Positions 45,130-53,686 of a DNA stretch of 64,000 nucleotides are shown here, piece after piece. Source of the stretch: Bin75 sp965223955 (GTDB lineage Bacteria > Nitrospirota > Nitrospiria > Nitrospirales > UBA8639). The DNA lies in the NCBI GenBank assembly GCA_965223955.1, contig OZ245029.1:992001-1056000 (forward strand), written 5' to 3'. The notes beneath the pieces are model-generated. The model worked only from the letters and a program-made list of their open reading frames with translations. It was not told where the DNA came from and did no database searches. The position numbers were made by a program, and so were the translations under genes. Numbering within the stretch: the stretch's first letter is position 1; each line of letters starts with the position of its first letter.

Positions 45130-45663
45130 ATGATGATCTATTTATTGTTCGGGTACTTTGCGACCGTGAGTATCCTGTCGGGTATTTTCACGATCGCCTT
45201 GAGAAATCCTGTCCATTGCGGCCTGAGCCTGCTTTCGTTACTCCTGCACGTGGCCGGGCTCTTCGTGTTACTCAATGCCGAGTTCCTTTTTGCCGTGCAA
45301 ATCATCGTGTACGCCGGGGCCATCCTCGTGCTCTATCTCTTTGTCCTGATGTTGCTCAACCTGAAAACCGAAGAACAGTATCTGCATAAGAAATATCCAT
45401 TTTTCCTGTTCGCCGGCGTCGCGATTCTCGGCGAATTGCTCATTCTGGTGTTTCAAACCCCCTACGGCGGAGCCAAAGGGACCGCGACCCCGGATGTCGT
45501 GTTGCAGACCAGGCCGAGTCACGCCGTGGGTCTCACCATGTTCAGCGACTATTTGTTGTTGTTCGAGATCGTGGGGGTCTTTCTCTTAGGCGCCATTATC
45601 GGGGCAATCGTCTTGGCCAAAACCCCGGCTGCTCCGACTGCCGGGGCCGACAGGTCAACGTAA
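45130..45663 (+). CDS. nuoJ: Complex I subunit NuoJ
   Basis: A 177-residue five-helix subunit. The conserved TM3 pi-bulge region reads AVQIIVYAGAILVLYLFVLMLLNL. It follows nuoI by six bases and precedes nuoK by ten. The helix-loop-helix at the C-terminus is longer than in E. coli. Confidence 0.93.
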   Translation: MMIYLLFGYFATVSILSGIFTIALRNPVHCGLSLLSLLLHVAGLFVLLNAEFLFAVQIIVYAGAILVLYLFVLMLLNLKTEEQYLHKKYPFFLFAGVAILGELLILVFQTPYGGAKGTATPDVVLQTRPSHAVGLTMFSDYLLLFEIVGVFLLGAIIGAIVLAKTPAAPTAGADRST

Positions 45664-45673
45664 GCGGCTCGTC

Positions 45674-45976
45674 ATGATCCCTCTTTCGGCATACGTGGCG
45701 TTGAGTTTCATCCTGTTTATGACGGGATTGTTGGGCGTCCTGATCCGCCGGAATTTCATCATTGTCCTGATGTCGGTCGAGATCATGTTGAATGCGGCGA
45801 ACATCAATCTTGTCGCGTTCTCCCATTACCTCTCGTCGATGGCCGGCCAATTGGCGGCGTTGTTCGTGATCGCGATCGCGGCCGGTGAGGCCGCCGTCGG
45901 TTTGGCGATCATTATCGTGGTGTTCCGTGGAAAAATTGCGACGAACGTCGATCAGATTAATCTGTTGAAGTGGTAA
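45674..45976 (+). CDS. nuoK: Complex I subunit NuoK
   Basis: A 100-residue, three-helix MrpC homologue with the two key glutamates: one in LMSVEIMLNAANINLVAFS and one in IAAGEAAVGLAIIIVV. These belong to the E-channel linking quinone chemistry to the antiporter subunits. Confidence 0.94.
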   Translation: MIPLSAYVALSFILFMTGLLGVLIRRNFIIVLMSVEIMLNAANINLVAFSHYLSSMAGQLAALFVIAIAAGEAAVGLAIIIVVFRGKIATNVDQINLLKW

Positions 45977-45977
45977 C

Positions 45978-47960
45978 GTGTCGGATCTTCTCGTTATTCT
46001 CATACCGGTCTTCCCTCTTATCGCGGTGCTGGTGAATGGCCTGCTCGGTCATCGCTATGCCGTTGACCTGGCCGGCCGTCTTGCGGTCGGGTCCATTGGG
46101 CTCTCTTTTCTTTGTGCCGTCGCGGTGGTCGCCGGCGTGCTTTCCGATCCCACGCCCCGTGAAGTCATTGCCTATTCGTGGATTTTCGGCGGCGACCTGC
46201 ACGTCAATTTCGGATTTCTGATCGATCCGCTGACCGCCGTGATGTTGATGGTGGTGACGGGGGTCGGATTTCTGATTCACGTCTATTCCATCGGGTATAT
46301 GCATGGAGAAGACGGGTTTACCCGCTTCTTCGTGTACATGAATCTGTTCATGGTTTCCATGCTGTTGCTCGTCATGGGGAACAATTTCCTGGTGCTTTTC
46401 ATCGGATGGGAAGGAGTCGGCCTCTGCTCCTATCTCCTGATCGGGTACTACTTCAATAAGGTCTCTGCGGCCAAGGCGGCCACCAAGGCGTTTGTGGTCA
46501 ACCGGATCGGCGACGCCGGGTTCCTGCTCGCGATCTTTTTGGTCTTCGTCAATTTCAAGACTTTGGATTACTTGAAAGTTTTCGAAAACGCGAACCAACT
46601 CTCCATCGAAATGGCCACGGCCATTACGCTGTGCTTGTTGGTGGGCGCGATAGGGAAGTCCGCCCAGATTCCGTTGTATACGTGGCTGCCCGATGCCATG
46701 GAGGGCCCGACGCCGGTGAGCGCGTTGATCCACGCCGCGACGATGGTCACGGCCGGGGTGTACATGGTGGTACGCACTCACGTGTTATACGACATGGCCC
46801 CCGTGTCCATGGCGACGGTGGGGATCATCGGTGGCCTGACCGCGTTATTTGCCGCAACGATCGGGCTGGTGCAAAACGACATCAAGCGGGTGCTGGCCTA
46901 TTCGACCGTCAGTCAACTGGGCTACATGTTCTTGGCCTGTGGGGTCGGAGCGTATATCGCCGCCATCTTCCATCTCGTGACCCACGCGTTTTTCAAAGCG
47001 CTCCTTTTCCTTTCCGCCGGTGCGGTGATCCATTCGCTCGAAGGGGAACAGGACATCCGAAAGATGGGCGGGCTCTCCAAAAAAATTCCCGTCACGCACG
47101 CCGTGTTTCTCATCGGCACCCTGGCCATTGCCGGCATTCCGCCTTTGGCGGGGTTTTGGAGTAAAGACGAAATTATGGCGCATGCCTTTGTCCAGCACCA
47201 TTACGTGCTCTATCTCTTTGCGGCGGTCGGCGCGTTTCTGACTTCCTTTTATATGTTCCGTCTCACCTATATGACGTTTTACGGGCAGTCCCGGGTTGAT
47301 CCGAAGGTGGAACGTCATATTCATGAGTCGCCGCCGGTCATGACCGTGCCGCTCATGATCCTGGCGGGGCTCTCCGTGCTGGGCGGGTTTCTGGGCGTGC
47401 CGCCGGAACATGGCTGGTTCCATGGATTTTTGGAATCCGTGGCCACTCCCCTGGGAGCGGTGACGCATGACGCCGACGTGGGAACCATCATCGGATTGAT
47501 GGCGGTGGCCATCGGGATCGCGTTGAGTGGTTGGGGGTTGGCGCACTATCTGTACGCGATCAAACCCGGGACGGCGGATAACTGGTCGGAACGGTATGCC
47601 GGGGCGTATCGAACTCTTTTGAATAAATACTACGTGGATGAACTGTACGATGCCGTCTTCGTCGAGCCCTGTAAACGCCTCGCCCGCCTCTGGGATTGGA
47701 TCGATCAACACGTGATCGATCGCTTCATCAGGGGGATCGGTCATGGGGCCGACGTCAGTGCGGCAGGAGTGACGTGGACCGAGAAACACGTGATTTACGG
47801 GGGGCTCAACGTGATCGGGTATGCCAATCATTTGGCGGCCTGGTCATGGCGGAGATTACAAACCGGGTCGGTCAATCATTACGCCGCCGTGATCGTCATC
47901 GGCCTCTTTCTTCTCACGCATTTTCTCCTGGTGTGGTTGACCGGAACCTCTATTCTGTAG
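45978..47960 (+). CDS. nuoL: Complex I subunit NuoL
   Basis: A 660-residue distal antiporter subunit starting with GTG directly after nuoK. TM5 has VLFIGWEGVGLCSYLLIGYY (Glu), TM7 has GAIGKSAQIPLYTWLPDAMEGPTPVSALIHAATMV (Lys, LPDA), and the central region LVQNDIKRVLAYSTVSQLGYM. The C-terminal lateral helix region (YRTLLNKYYVDELYDAVFV to the end) is long; 660 residues exceed the E. coli length of about 613. A longer lateral helix would be required to span the additional NuoM in the 2M complex. Confidence 0.95.
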   Translation: MSDLLVILIPVFPLIAVLVNGLLGHRYAVDLAGRLAVGSIGLSFLCAVAVVAGVLSDPTPREVIAYSWIFGGDLHVNFGFLIDPLTAVMLMVVTGVGFLIHVYSIGYMHGEDGFTRFFVYMNLFMVSMLLLVMGNNFLVLFIGWEGVGLCSYLLIGYYFNKVSAAKAATKAFVVNRIGDAGFLLAIFLVFVNFKTLDYLKVFENANQLSIEMATAITLCLLVGAIGKSAQIPLYTWLPDAMEGPTPVSALIHAATMVTAGVYMVVRTHVLYDMAPVSMATVGIIGGLTALFAATIGLVQNDIKRVLAYSTVSQLGYMFLACGVGAYIAAIFHLVTHAFFKALLFLSAGAVIHSLEGEQDIRKMGGLSKKIPVTHAVFLIGTLAIAGIPPLAGFWSKDEIMAHAFVQHHYVLYLFAAVGAFLTSFYMFRLTYMTFYGQSRVDPKVERHIHESPPVMTVPLMILAGLSVLGGFLGVPPEHGWFHGFLESVATPLGAVTHDADVGTIIGLMAVAIGIALSGWGLAHYLYAIKPGTADNWSERYAGAYRTLLNKYYVDELYDAVFVEPCKRLARLWDWIDQHVIDRFIRGIGHGADVSAAGVTWTEKHVIYGGLNVIGYANHLAAWSWRRLQTGSVNHYAAVIVIGLFLLTHFLLVWLTGTSIL

Positions 47961-47976
47961 GGTTGAGTCATCGACG

Positions 47977-49548
47977 ATGCTTGAAGAACTGCAATTTGGA
48001 TTTCCGATTTTGTCGATCCTGCTCTTTCTCCCGCTTCTCGGGGCGATCGGGTTGTGGGCGCAGCGGGATACCAACCTGATCAAGAAGTTTGCATTGGGAA
48101 TCGCGGTGTTCGAGTTGGCTCTCGCCGTCCTCGTGTTGCTCCGGTTCATACCGGAATCCGCGGCCATGCAATTCAGCGAACGGCTGAATTGGATTCCGGC
48201 TCTCGGTATTTCCTATCACCTCGCCGTGGACGGCATCAGCGTCTTGTTCGTCGGCCTCTCGGCCTTCATCACGGTTCTGATCATTCTCTATTCCTGGGAC
48301 GCCGTTCAGGACAACGTCAAACCGTACTTTATGAGTATCCTGGCTTTGGAAACGACGATTATGGGGATTTTCGTTTCCATCGACCTGATTCTCTTCTTCG
48401 TGTTCTGGGAACTCATGCTCGTGCCCAGCTATTTCCTGATTAAACTGTGGGGTGTCGGCGAGGAAAAAGAATATGCCGCGCTCAAGTACGTGTTGTACAC
48501 CCTGTTGGGCAGCGTGTTCATGTTGGTCGGTTTCGCGCTGTTGAGTTTGAATTACCATGAGGTCACGAATACCTACAGCTTCGACTTATTAGCCTTGCTG
48601 CAAGTTCCCATTCCGGTTGAGGATCAGATTTTGATCTTTTGGCTCATCTTCATGGGATTGGCCTTCAAGGCTCCGGTCTTTCCTTTCCACACGTGGTTGC
48701 CGGATGCGCTCGTGCAAGGGCCGATCGGAATGTCCGTGGTGTTGGCGGGTGTCAAGTTGGGAACGTATGGATTCCTGCGGTTTACCTTCCCGTTGCTGCC
48801 GGAAGCCTCGACCAATGACACCGTCGTGGTGATTGTCATGTGCTTGGCCATGGCCGCCATCGTCTGGGGCGCGATTATCGCCATTATGCAACCGGATTTC
48901 AGGCGCCTGCTCGTCTTCAGCAGCATCAGCCATTTGGGGTTTGTCGTGTTGGGTTTGTTTGCCTTGAATTTCCAGGGCCTGCAAGGCAGCTTGCTGCAAA
49001 TGATCAATTTGGGGTTTACCACCGCAGGGCTCTTTTTCTTCGCAGGATTTCTCTATAACCGGCTCGGCAATACGCTCATCGAAAATTGCGGAGGCCTTGC
49101 TTCAAAGATGCCCCTGTTGGCGACGTTCTTTCTGATCATCGGGATGGCCTCGATAGGATTGCCCGGAACCAATGGATTTATCGGGGAATTTCTGATCCTG
49201 CTCGGCGCCTTTCAAGCGCATTGGGTGTATGGCGTCGTAGCCGTCTCGGGAGTGATCTTCGCAGCAGTCTATTTCCTGTGGTATTACGAGCGAGCGATGT
49301 TCGGACCCATCGGCGAAAAAGTCCCTCAAGTGCTCAAGGACCTGACTCGACGCGAATCGATGATTGCCGTGTCTCTGTGTGTGATGATTTTCTGGATCGG
49401 GTTATACCCCTCACCGTTTTTGCGAATGGTCAATGGATCGGTGCAGGCCGTGGTGGACCGGTTGGATCGCGGATCTCTCGCGAGCATTGAACGGGACCGG
49501 ATGCTGCTGTCTCATGCCGTAACCAATGAACCCGGAGGAAAGGACTGA
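47977..49548 (+). CDS. nuoM: Complex I subunit NuoM, first copy
   Basis: A 523-residue antiporter subunit with all catalytic residues: E145 in FFVFWELMLVPSYFLI, K231 in AFKAPVFPFHTWLPDALVQ, and VVLAGVKLGTYGFLR. It is the canonical NuoM by these motifs. Its last codons, ending in GGKD and TGA, and the surrounding bases are repeated just before nuoM2. Confidence 0.95.
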   Translation: MLEELQFGFPILSILLFLPLLGAIGLWAQRDTNLIKKFALGIAVFELALAVLVLLRFIPESAAMQFSERLNWIPALGISYHLAVDGISVLFVGLSAFITVLIILYSWDAVQDNVKPYFMSILALETTIMGIFVSIDLILFFVFWELMLVPSYFLIKLWGVGEEKEYAALKYVLYTLLGSVFMLVGFALLSLNYHEVTNTYSFDLLALLQVPIPVEDQILIFWLIFMGLAFKAPVFPFHTWLPDALVQGPIGMSVVLAGVKLGTYGFLRFTFPLLPEASTNDTVVVIVMCLAMAAIVWGAIIAIMQPDFRRLLVFSSISHLGFVVLGLFALNFQGLQGSLLQMINLGFTTAGLFFFAGFLYNRLGNTLIENCGGLASKMPLLATFFLIIGMASIGLPGTNGFIGEFLILLGAFQAHWVYGVVAVSGVIFAAVYFLWYYERAMFGPIGEKVPQVLKDLTRRESMIAVSLCVMIFWIGLYPSPFLRMVNGSVQAVVDRLDRGSLASIERDRMLLSHAVTNEPGGKD

Positions 49549-49627
49549 GCGATGGCAATCCACAATCCGCAATCCGCAATCCGCAATCCAGTCACCCCTG
49601 AATCCGGAGGGAAGGACTAGGAGATGG
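49528..49627 (+). repeat. Direct repeat and 7-bp tandem between nuoM1 and nuoM2
   Basis: The stretch gaacccggaggaaaggactg (end of nuoM1) recurs as gaatccggagggaaggacta (49600 on), each followed within a few bases by an ATGG. Between them is a 7-bp tandem (aatccgc, about five units, 49557-49590). The insert forms a 22-codon mini-ORF from ATG 49552 to TAG 49618-49620 ending in SGGKD. It looks like a duplication scar of the nuoM 3' end and ribosome site. Confidence 0.7.
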
Positions 49628-51219
49628 GACAGTTGGCTTTACTGGCAACCTTGTTTGCCCCGTTCCTGGGGGCGGTCGTGTTGCTGTTTGTTCCCAATCG
49701 CGAGCCGCTTCTGGTGCGTGCCGTGGCCGTGGCCTCCGCCGGGACGGCGCTGCTCGCCTCTCTCTACGTTTTTCTGGCCTATGATCCCGACCAGGGCGGC
49801 TTTCAATTCATTACCAAGTGGGCGTGGTCCGAGGAACTGGGTATCGCGTTTCATATCGGAGTGGATGGGATTGGGGCTCCCCTGGTTTTTGCATCGACCA
49901 TTCTACTGTTTGCGGGTGTCTTTATTTCATGGCACATCAAGGATCGCACCAAGGAATTTTATATCTTCCTGCTGATCCTGGCGGCGGCAACCATCGGGGT
50001 CTTCATGTCGCTGGACCTGTTCTTCCTCTACTTCTTTTATGAAATGTCGGTGTTGCCCATGTATTTGTTGCTGGGCGTGTGGGGGAGTCATACCAAGGGG
50101 TATTTGGGCATGACCGATTCCGAAGGCCGCAAGCTTAGGGATTCGGTCGGGTTCATTCTGAACTTCGGGTCGAACAGCAAAGAATACGCCGCGATGAAAC
50201 TCACCCTGTTCCTCTCGGCTGGGGCGATGTTCGCGTTGATGGGCATTCTGCTGATTTATCATTTCTCGCCCGTCCAAACGTTCGATATTCTGGTGCTGCG
50301 GGAAGTGGCCCATTTTGATGGAACGCTGGCGACGATTATTTGGTTGCTGGTCTTTTTCGGTTTCGCGTCCATCGCGCCCATTTGGCCTTTGCATTCATGG
50401 TCTCCCGTCGGCCACGCCGCGGCCCCGGCCGCGACCAGCATGTTGCACGCCGGCGTACTGATGAAACTCGGCCATTTCTCCATTATTCGCGTGGCGTACG
50501 AAATCCTTCCTGAAGCCACGCGGGAACTCATGCCCATCGCCGCGGTGCTATGCGTGTTCAGCATTGTCTATGGCGGGTTTGTCGCGTATTTCGCCAAAGA
50601 CACGAAGTACGTCATCGGCTATTCCAGTTCCAGTCACATGGGCTACGTGTTCCTGGGCATGGCCGCCTTGGATTACATCAGCCTGACCGGCGCGGTGATT
50701 TACATGTTTGCACATGCCTTGGCCACGGGCATGCTCTTCGCCATGGCAGGCTGGGTATATGACCAGACCCATACCCGGGACATTCCATCCCTGGGAGGAC
50801 TGGTCAAGAATATGCCGTTCCTGGCCGGGGCCTTTGTTATCGCCTGTATGGCATCGGTCGGGATGCCGGGCACCGTGAACTTTATTGCCGAAATCATGAT
50901 TATCGTCGGCGCATGGGAGAAATATCCCTTCCAGGTGGTGGTGGCCGTGCTGGGGATCGTGTTGACGATGGCCTATCTCTTTAAAATGATGCGTGGGCTG
51001 TTTTACGGAAACATGTCGCCTGAATATGCGCATGCCCGTGACACGTCGCAATGGGTGGATCGCCTCCCTCTGCTCGTGATGATCGGCTGCAGCATCTTTT
51101 TTGGCATCTTCCCCATGCACTTTTACAACGTCGTGCGATCGACGGTCGTGCCGATGTTGGATCGAATCAATCACGTGGCTCCGGTGATCACCCAAAATAC
51201 CACGGGATTATTTCCTTAA
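49624..51219 (+). CDS. nuoM: Complex I subunit NuoM, second copy, lacks TM7 lysine
   Basis: A 531-residue NuoM homologue. The TM5 glutamate is kept (E140, FFYEMSVLPMYLLLGVWG) and the TM8-type lysine is kept (K281, HAGVLMKLGHFS), but the TM7 motif reads SIAPIWPLHSWSPVGH: the key lysine aligns with Ile250 and LPDA is lost. A loop insertion (SHTKGYLGMTDSEGRKLRD) is seen after TM5. Two consecutive nuoM genes define the 2M form of complex I known in Nitrospira. Whether this copy translocates ions is open. Confidence 0.93.
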   Translation: MGQLALLATLFAPFLGAVVLLFVPNREPLLVRAVAVASAGTALLASLYVFLAYDPDQGGFQFITKWAWSEELGIAFHIGVDGIGAPLVFASTILLFAGVFISWHIKDRTKEFYIFLLILAAATIGVFMSLDLFFLYFFYEMSVLPMYLLLGVWGSHTKGYLGMTDSEGRKLRDSVGFILNFGSNSKEYAAMKLTLFLSAGAMFALMGILLIYHFSPVQTFDILVLREVAHFDGTLATIIWLLVFFGFASIAPIWPLHSWSPVGHAAAPAATSMLHAGVLMKLGHFSIIRVAYEILPEATRELMPIAAVLCVFSIVYGGFVAYFAKDTKYVIGYSSSSHMGYVFLGMAALDYISLTGAVIYMFAHALATGMLFAMAGWVYDQTHTRDIPSLGGLVKNMPFLAGAFVIACMASVGMPGTVNFIAEIMIIVGAWEKYPFQVVVAVLGIVLTMAYLFKMMRGLFYGNMSPEYAHARDTSQWVDRLPLLVMIGCSIFFGIFPMHFYNVVRSTVVPMLDRINHVAPVITQNTTGLFP

Positions 51220-51298
51220 ACTACGAACGCTTGAGTGAATTATGGGGGGATATTATTGTGATTCGTCAGCTTACTTCCCTTGCTTGATCATTCCAAAG

Positions 51299-51428
51299 TC
51301 CCCCTCCTTTGTAAGGAGGGGCGGAGGGGAGGTAGACTCTGGCCGCCGAAGGGGATGCGACCCAGGCAAACTGTTCGGCTGTTACTCGGACTCTACCCCA
51401 CCTGTCCTCCCCTTACAAAGGGGAGGGA
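51299..51428. repeat. Large inverted-repeat element between nuoM2 and nuoN
   Basis: The left half (cccctcctttgtaaggaggg ... ggtagactct) and the right half (ggactctacc ... ccccttacaaaggggaggg) are imperfect reverse complements about 130 bp apart end to end, and could fold into one long hairpin in the nuo mRNA. The left half belongs to a family also found at about 34983 and 63172. Confidence 0.7.
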
Positions 51429-51442
51429 TTATGAGCTTCGTT

Positions 51443-51474
51443 CTGTTCGTGATGTCATCTTTAATCACGAACAG
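51443..51474. repeat. Perfect 11-bp inverted repeat before nuoN
   Basis: CTGTTCGTGAT, ten bases, ATCACGAACAG (51443-51453 and 51464-51474), ending 31 bases before the nuoN ATG at 51506. No T tract. Could be a processing or stabilising hairpin in the middle of the operon. Confidence 0.6.
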
Positions 51475-51505
51475 GCCTCACAAAATGCTGAAGTACTAAA
51501 CTAAG

Positions 51506-53005
51506 ATGACCTTCGACCTCACCCTATCGGGCTCAGACCTCCTCCTCTTGGCACCCGAGATTTTTCTCACCATCTGGTTGTGCGTGGTATTGGTCGTCGA
51601 CTTTACCTTTAAACAGATCGACCATGAAAACCTGGCCTACCTGAGTGTGGGTGGCGTCATCGCCACGCTCGTCAGCCTGATCTGGTTCGATTACACCGGA
51701 GTCCAGGGCGCGCTGTTCAAAGACACGTTTGTCCTGGATGGGGTTGCGATCTTCTTCAAGATTTTCATCTTGATCGCAACGGCGCTGGTCTTGCTGGCTT
51801 CGATCGATTACGTCAAATCGCTCAAGTTTTTTAAAGGCGAATATTACTTCCTGGTCATGATGTCGGCCTTGGGCATGATGTTCATGGCTTCGGCGCAAGA
51901 CCTGCTCTCCGTATTCGTCACGTTGGAATTTTCCACCTTCGGCTTTTACATCCTGGTGGCCTATCTGCGGGAAGATCAGAAATCCAACGAAGCGGGGCTG
52001 AAGTTCTTCATCCTGGGCGTGTTCACCGCGGGGTTGCTCGCGTATGGAATCAGTCTCGTCTATGGAGAGACGGGAACGCTGGTGTTTTCCGAAATGGTGT
52101 CGACGCCCGGCAGCTATGGGCTGGCCATCGGCTTCATCATGATCTTTGCCGCCTTGGGCTTTAAAATCGGTGCGGTCCCCTTTCACTCCTGGATTCCCGA
52201 TACCTATCAGGGGGCACCCACACCCATCACTGCCTTTCTGTCGATCGCGCCGAAAGGTGCGGCGTTAGCCATTCTCATTCGAATGTTCTACGTGGCGCTC
52301 GCGACGTTTAAACCCATGTGGGTCCTCCTGTTCGTCGTGGCCTCTATCTTGTCCATGACCTACGGCAACATCGTGGCCATCGCCCAGAAGAACATCAAAC
52401 GGTTACTCGCCTATTCCGGCATTGCGCAAATCGGCAACATCATGATCGGCCTGGCGGCTGGAACCAAACAAGGCAGTGACGCGATACTCTTTTATTTGCT
52501 CACCTACCTGTTTGCCAACCTGGGCGCCTTTGCCGTCGTCATCGGCGTCAGCAACCTGATCAAGAGCGATGAGATTGAAGATTACAACGGGTTGAATCGA
52601 CGATCGCCGTTTCTCGCGGCCGCCATGCTGATCTTTCTGTTGTCGCTCGCCGGCGTGCCGCCGCTCGCCGGATTCATCGGCAAACTCTATATCTTCGTCG
52701 CGGCGATCGAACAGGAACTCTACACGCTGTTGATCGTGGGGCTGATCAATATCGTCATCTCCCTGTACTACTACCTGGTCGTGGTCAAAAAGATGTACAT
52801 CAACGAACCCCACGATCCCACGCCGCTCTCGGTATCAACCCCACTTAAAGTTGTCATCTTCGTCAGTATCGCCGGCACCCTGCTTCTCGGCATCTACCCC
52901 AAACCCTTCATCGACTGGGCCGTTTCCGCCACCTTGATGTTCTCCAATTTGAATCCTCCCACCGCGGCAGTCCCTGCTGTCTTGACGTCCCTGGTAGGCG
53001 GATAA
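51506..53005 (+). CDS. nuoN: Complex I subunit NuoN
   Basis: A 499-residue antiporter subunit with LLSVFVTLEFSTFGFYILVAYL (Glu) and AALGFKIGAVPFHSWIPDTYQGAPTPITAF (TM7 Lys), plus SIAPKGAAL and AIAQKNIKRLLAYSGIAQIGNI. It is separated from nuoM2 by 286 bases filled with repeat elements, unlike the tight spacing of the rest. It is the last gene of the cluster. Confidence 0.95.
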   Translation: MTFDLTLSGSDLLLLAPEIFLTIWLCVVLVVDFTFKQIDHENLAYLSVGGVIATLVSLIWFDYTGVQGALFKDTFVLDGVAIFFKIFILIATALVLLASIDYVKSLKFFKGEYYFLVMMSALGMMFMASAQDLLSVFVTLEFSTFGFYILVAYLREDQKSNEAGLKFFILGVFTAGLLAYGISLVYGETGTLVFSEMVSTPGSYGLAIGFIMIFAALGFKIGAVPFHSWIPDTYQGAPTPITAFLSIAPKGAALAILIRMFYVALATFKPMWVLLFVVASILSMTYGNIVAIAQKNIKRLLAYSGIAQIGNIMIGLAAGTKQGSDAILFYLLTYLFANLGAFAVVIGVSNLIKSDEIEDYNGLNRRSPFLAAAMLIFLLSLAGVPPLAGFIGKLYIFVAAIEQELYTLLIVGLINIVISLYYYLVVVKKMYINEPHDPTPLSVSTPLKVVIFVSIAGTLLLGIYPKPFIDWAVSATLMFSNLNPPTAAVPAVLTSLVGG

Positions 53006-53054
53006 CACCAGACGAACGTCGCTGGCTCAGAAAAACAGGCACCCCTCGCAGCCC

Positions 53055-53330
53055 TTATCGTATTGATATTTCAAGACTGCGTCCCAGTGCGGATGCAAAT
53101 TTTTCCAAAGTGGACAAGCGAATATCTTCGGCATGGTTTTCGATTCTGGAAATAGCCGACTTCCGGGTATGTAGTTTCTCAGCCATTTTTTCTTGCGTCA
53201 GGCCTGAAGCCTCACGAGCTTCCTTGAGCAGTACCCCTATCTTGAACGCTTTGTAGCCTTCATCAAAGCCATCTTTGAACTCAACGTCAGACTTCTTTCT
53301 TTTACGGATGTAGGCTTTTAGGTCACTCAT
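53055..53330 (-). CDS. XRE-family HTH protein, HigA-like orphan antitoxin
   Basis: A 91-residue protein with a Cro/C1 HTH (GLTQEKMAEKLHTRKSAISRIENHAEDIRLSTLEKFASALG) behind an N-terminal charged stretch, the layout of HigA antitoxins of HigBA systems. AGGAGACAAT precedes the ATG. The position usually taken by the RelE-like HigB toxin, directly upstream on this strand, is filled by a repeat element (53381 on), so the toxin seems lost. Confidence 0.75.
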   Translation of the reverse strand: MSDLKAYIRKRKKSDVEFKDGFDEGYKAFKIGVLLKEAREASGLTQEKMAEKLHTRKSAISRIENHAEDIRLSTLEKFASALGRSLEISIR

Positions 53331-53686
53331 TTTTATTGTCTCCTGTTGAGATAAACAAAATAGTCAATGTACCCTGAACGGTCATTCCCGACGCTTGTCC
53401 TCGACATTTTTAATCGAGGATCTAATCGGGAATCCAGAGTCTTTTTCTCTTCCTTTTCATTTTTTGGTGTGCAGACGGCAAGCCTGCATTTGAACCTTGT
53501 TCAATGCGTTGTTTGGAGAACTGTAGAAAAGTTTGAGTTTGTTGTGTTTGAGTGCCAAGTGACAGACCTTTCTGTTATCGGCAGCTATGTTAACTATACT
53601 CCACATTTATAATATATATATGGAGTATGTATAAGATGGAGCAAGCTGTCAGGCCTGTTGAAGCGGAAGAATAGAGAGACGGAGAG
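53331..53686. other. Gene-free stretch with dispersed repeat and AT-rich dyad
   Basis: Holds repeat copy 2 of the 'gtcattcccga' family (53381-53450), in which a second palindrome (TCCTCGAC ... CGAGGA) is nested. Further on lies an AT-rich near-dyad (actccacatttataatatatatatggagta) about 53600-53630 with a TATAATATAT core. No gene is supported. Confidence 0.55.
53381..53450. repeat. Dispersed 'gtcattcccga...tcgggaat' repeat, copy 2
   Basis: Outer arms gtcattcccga and tcgggaatcc with an inner nested palindrome, then ccagagtctttttctctt as in copy 1 at 24718. It sits directly upstream of the HigA-like gene. Confidence 0.65.

Noticed and set aside
45957..47831. Two long antisense frames over nuoL (274 and 328 residues)
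   Set aside because: Composition is His/Arg/Gln-rich and unstructured, a shadow of the nuoL codons; no ribosome site.
49557..49590. Short tandem units suggesting a CRISPR
   Set aside because: Period is 7 bp without spacers; no cas genes in the window. It is a simple tandem.
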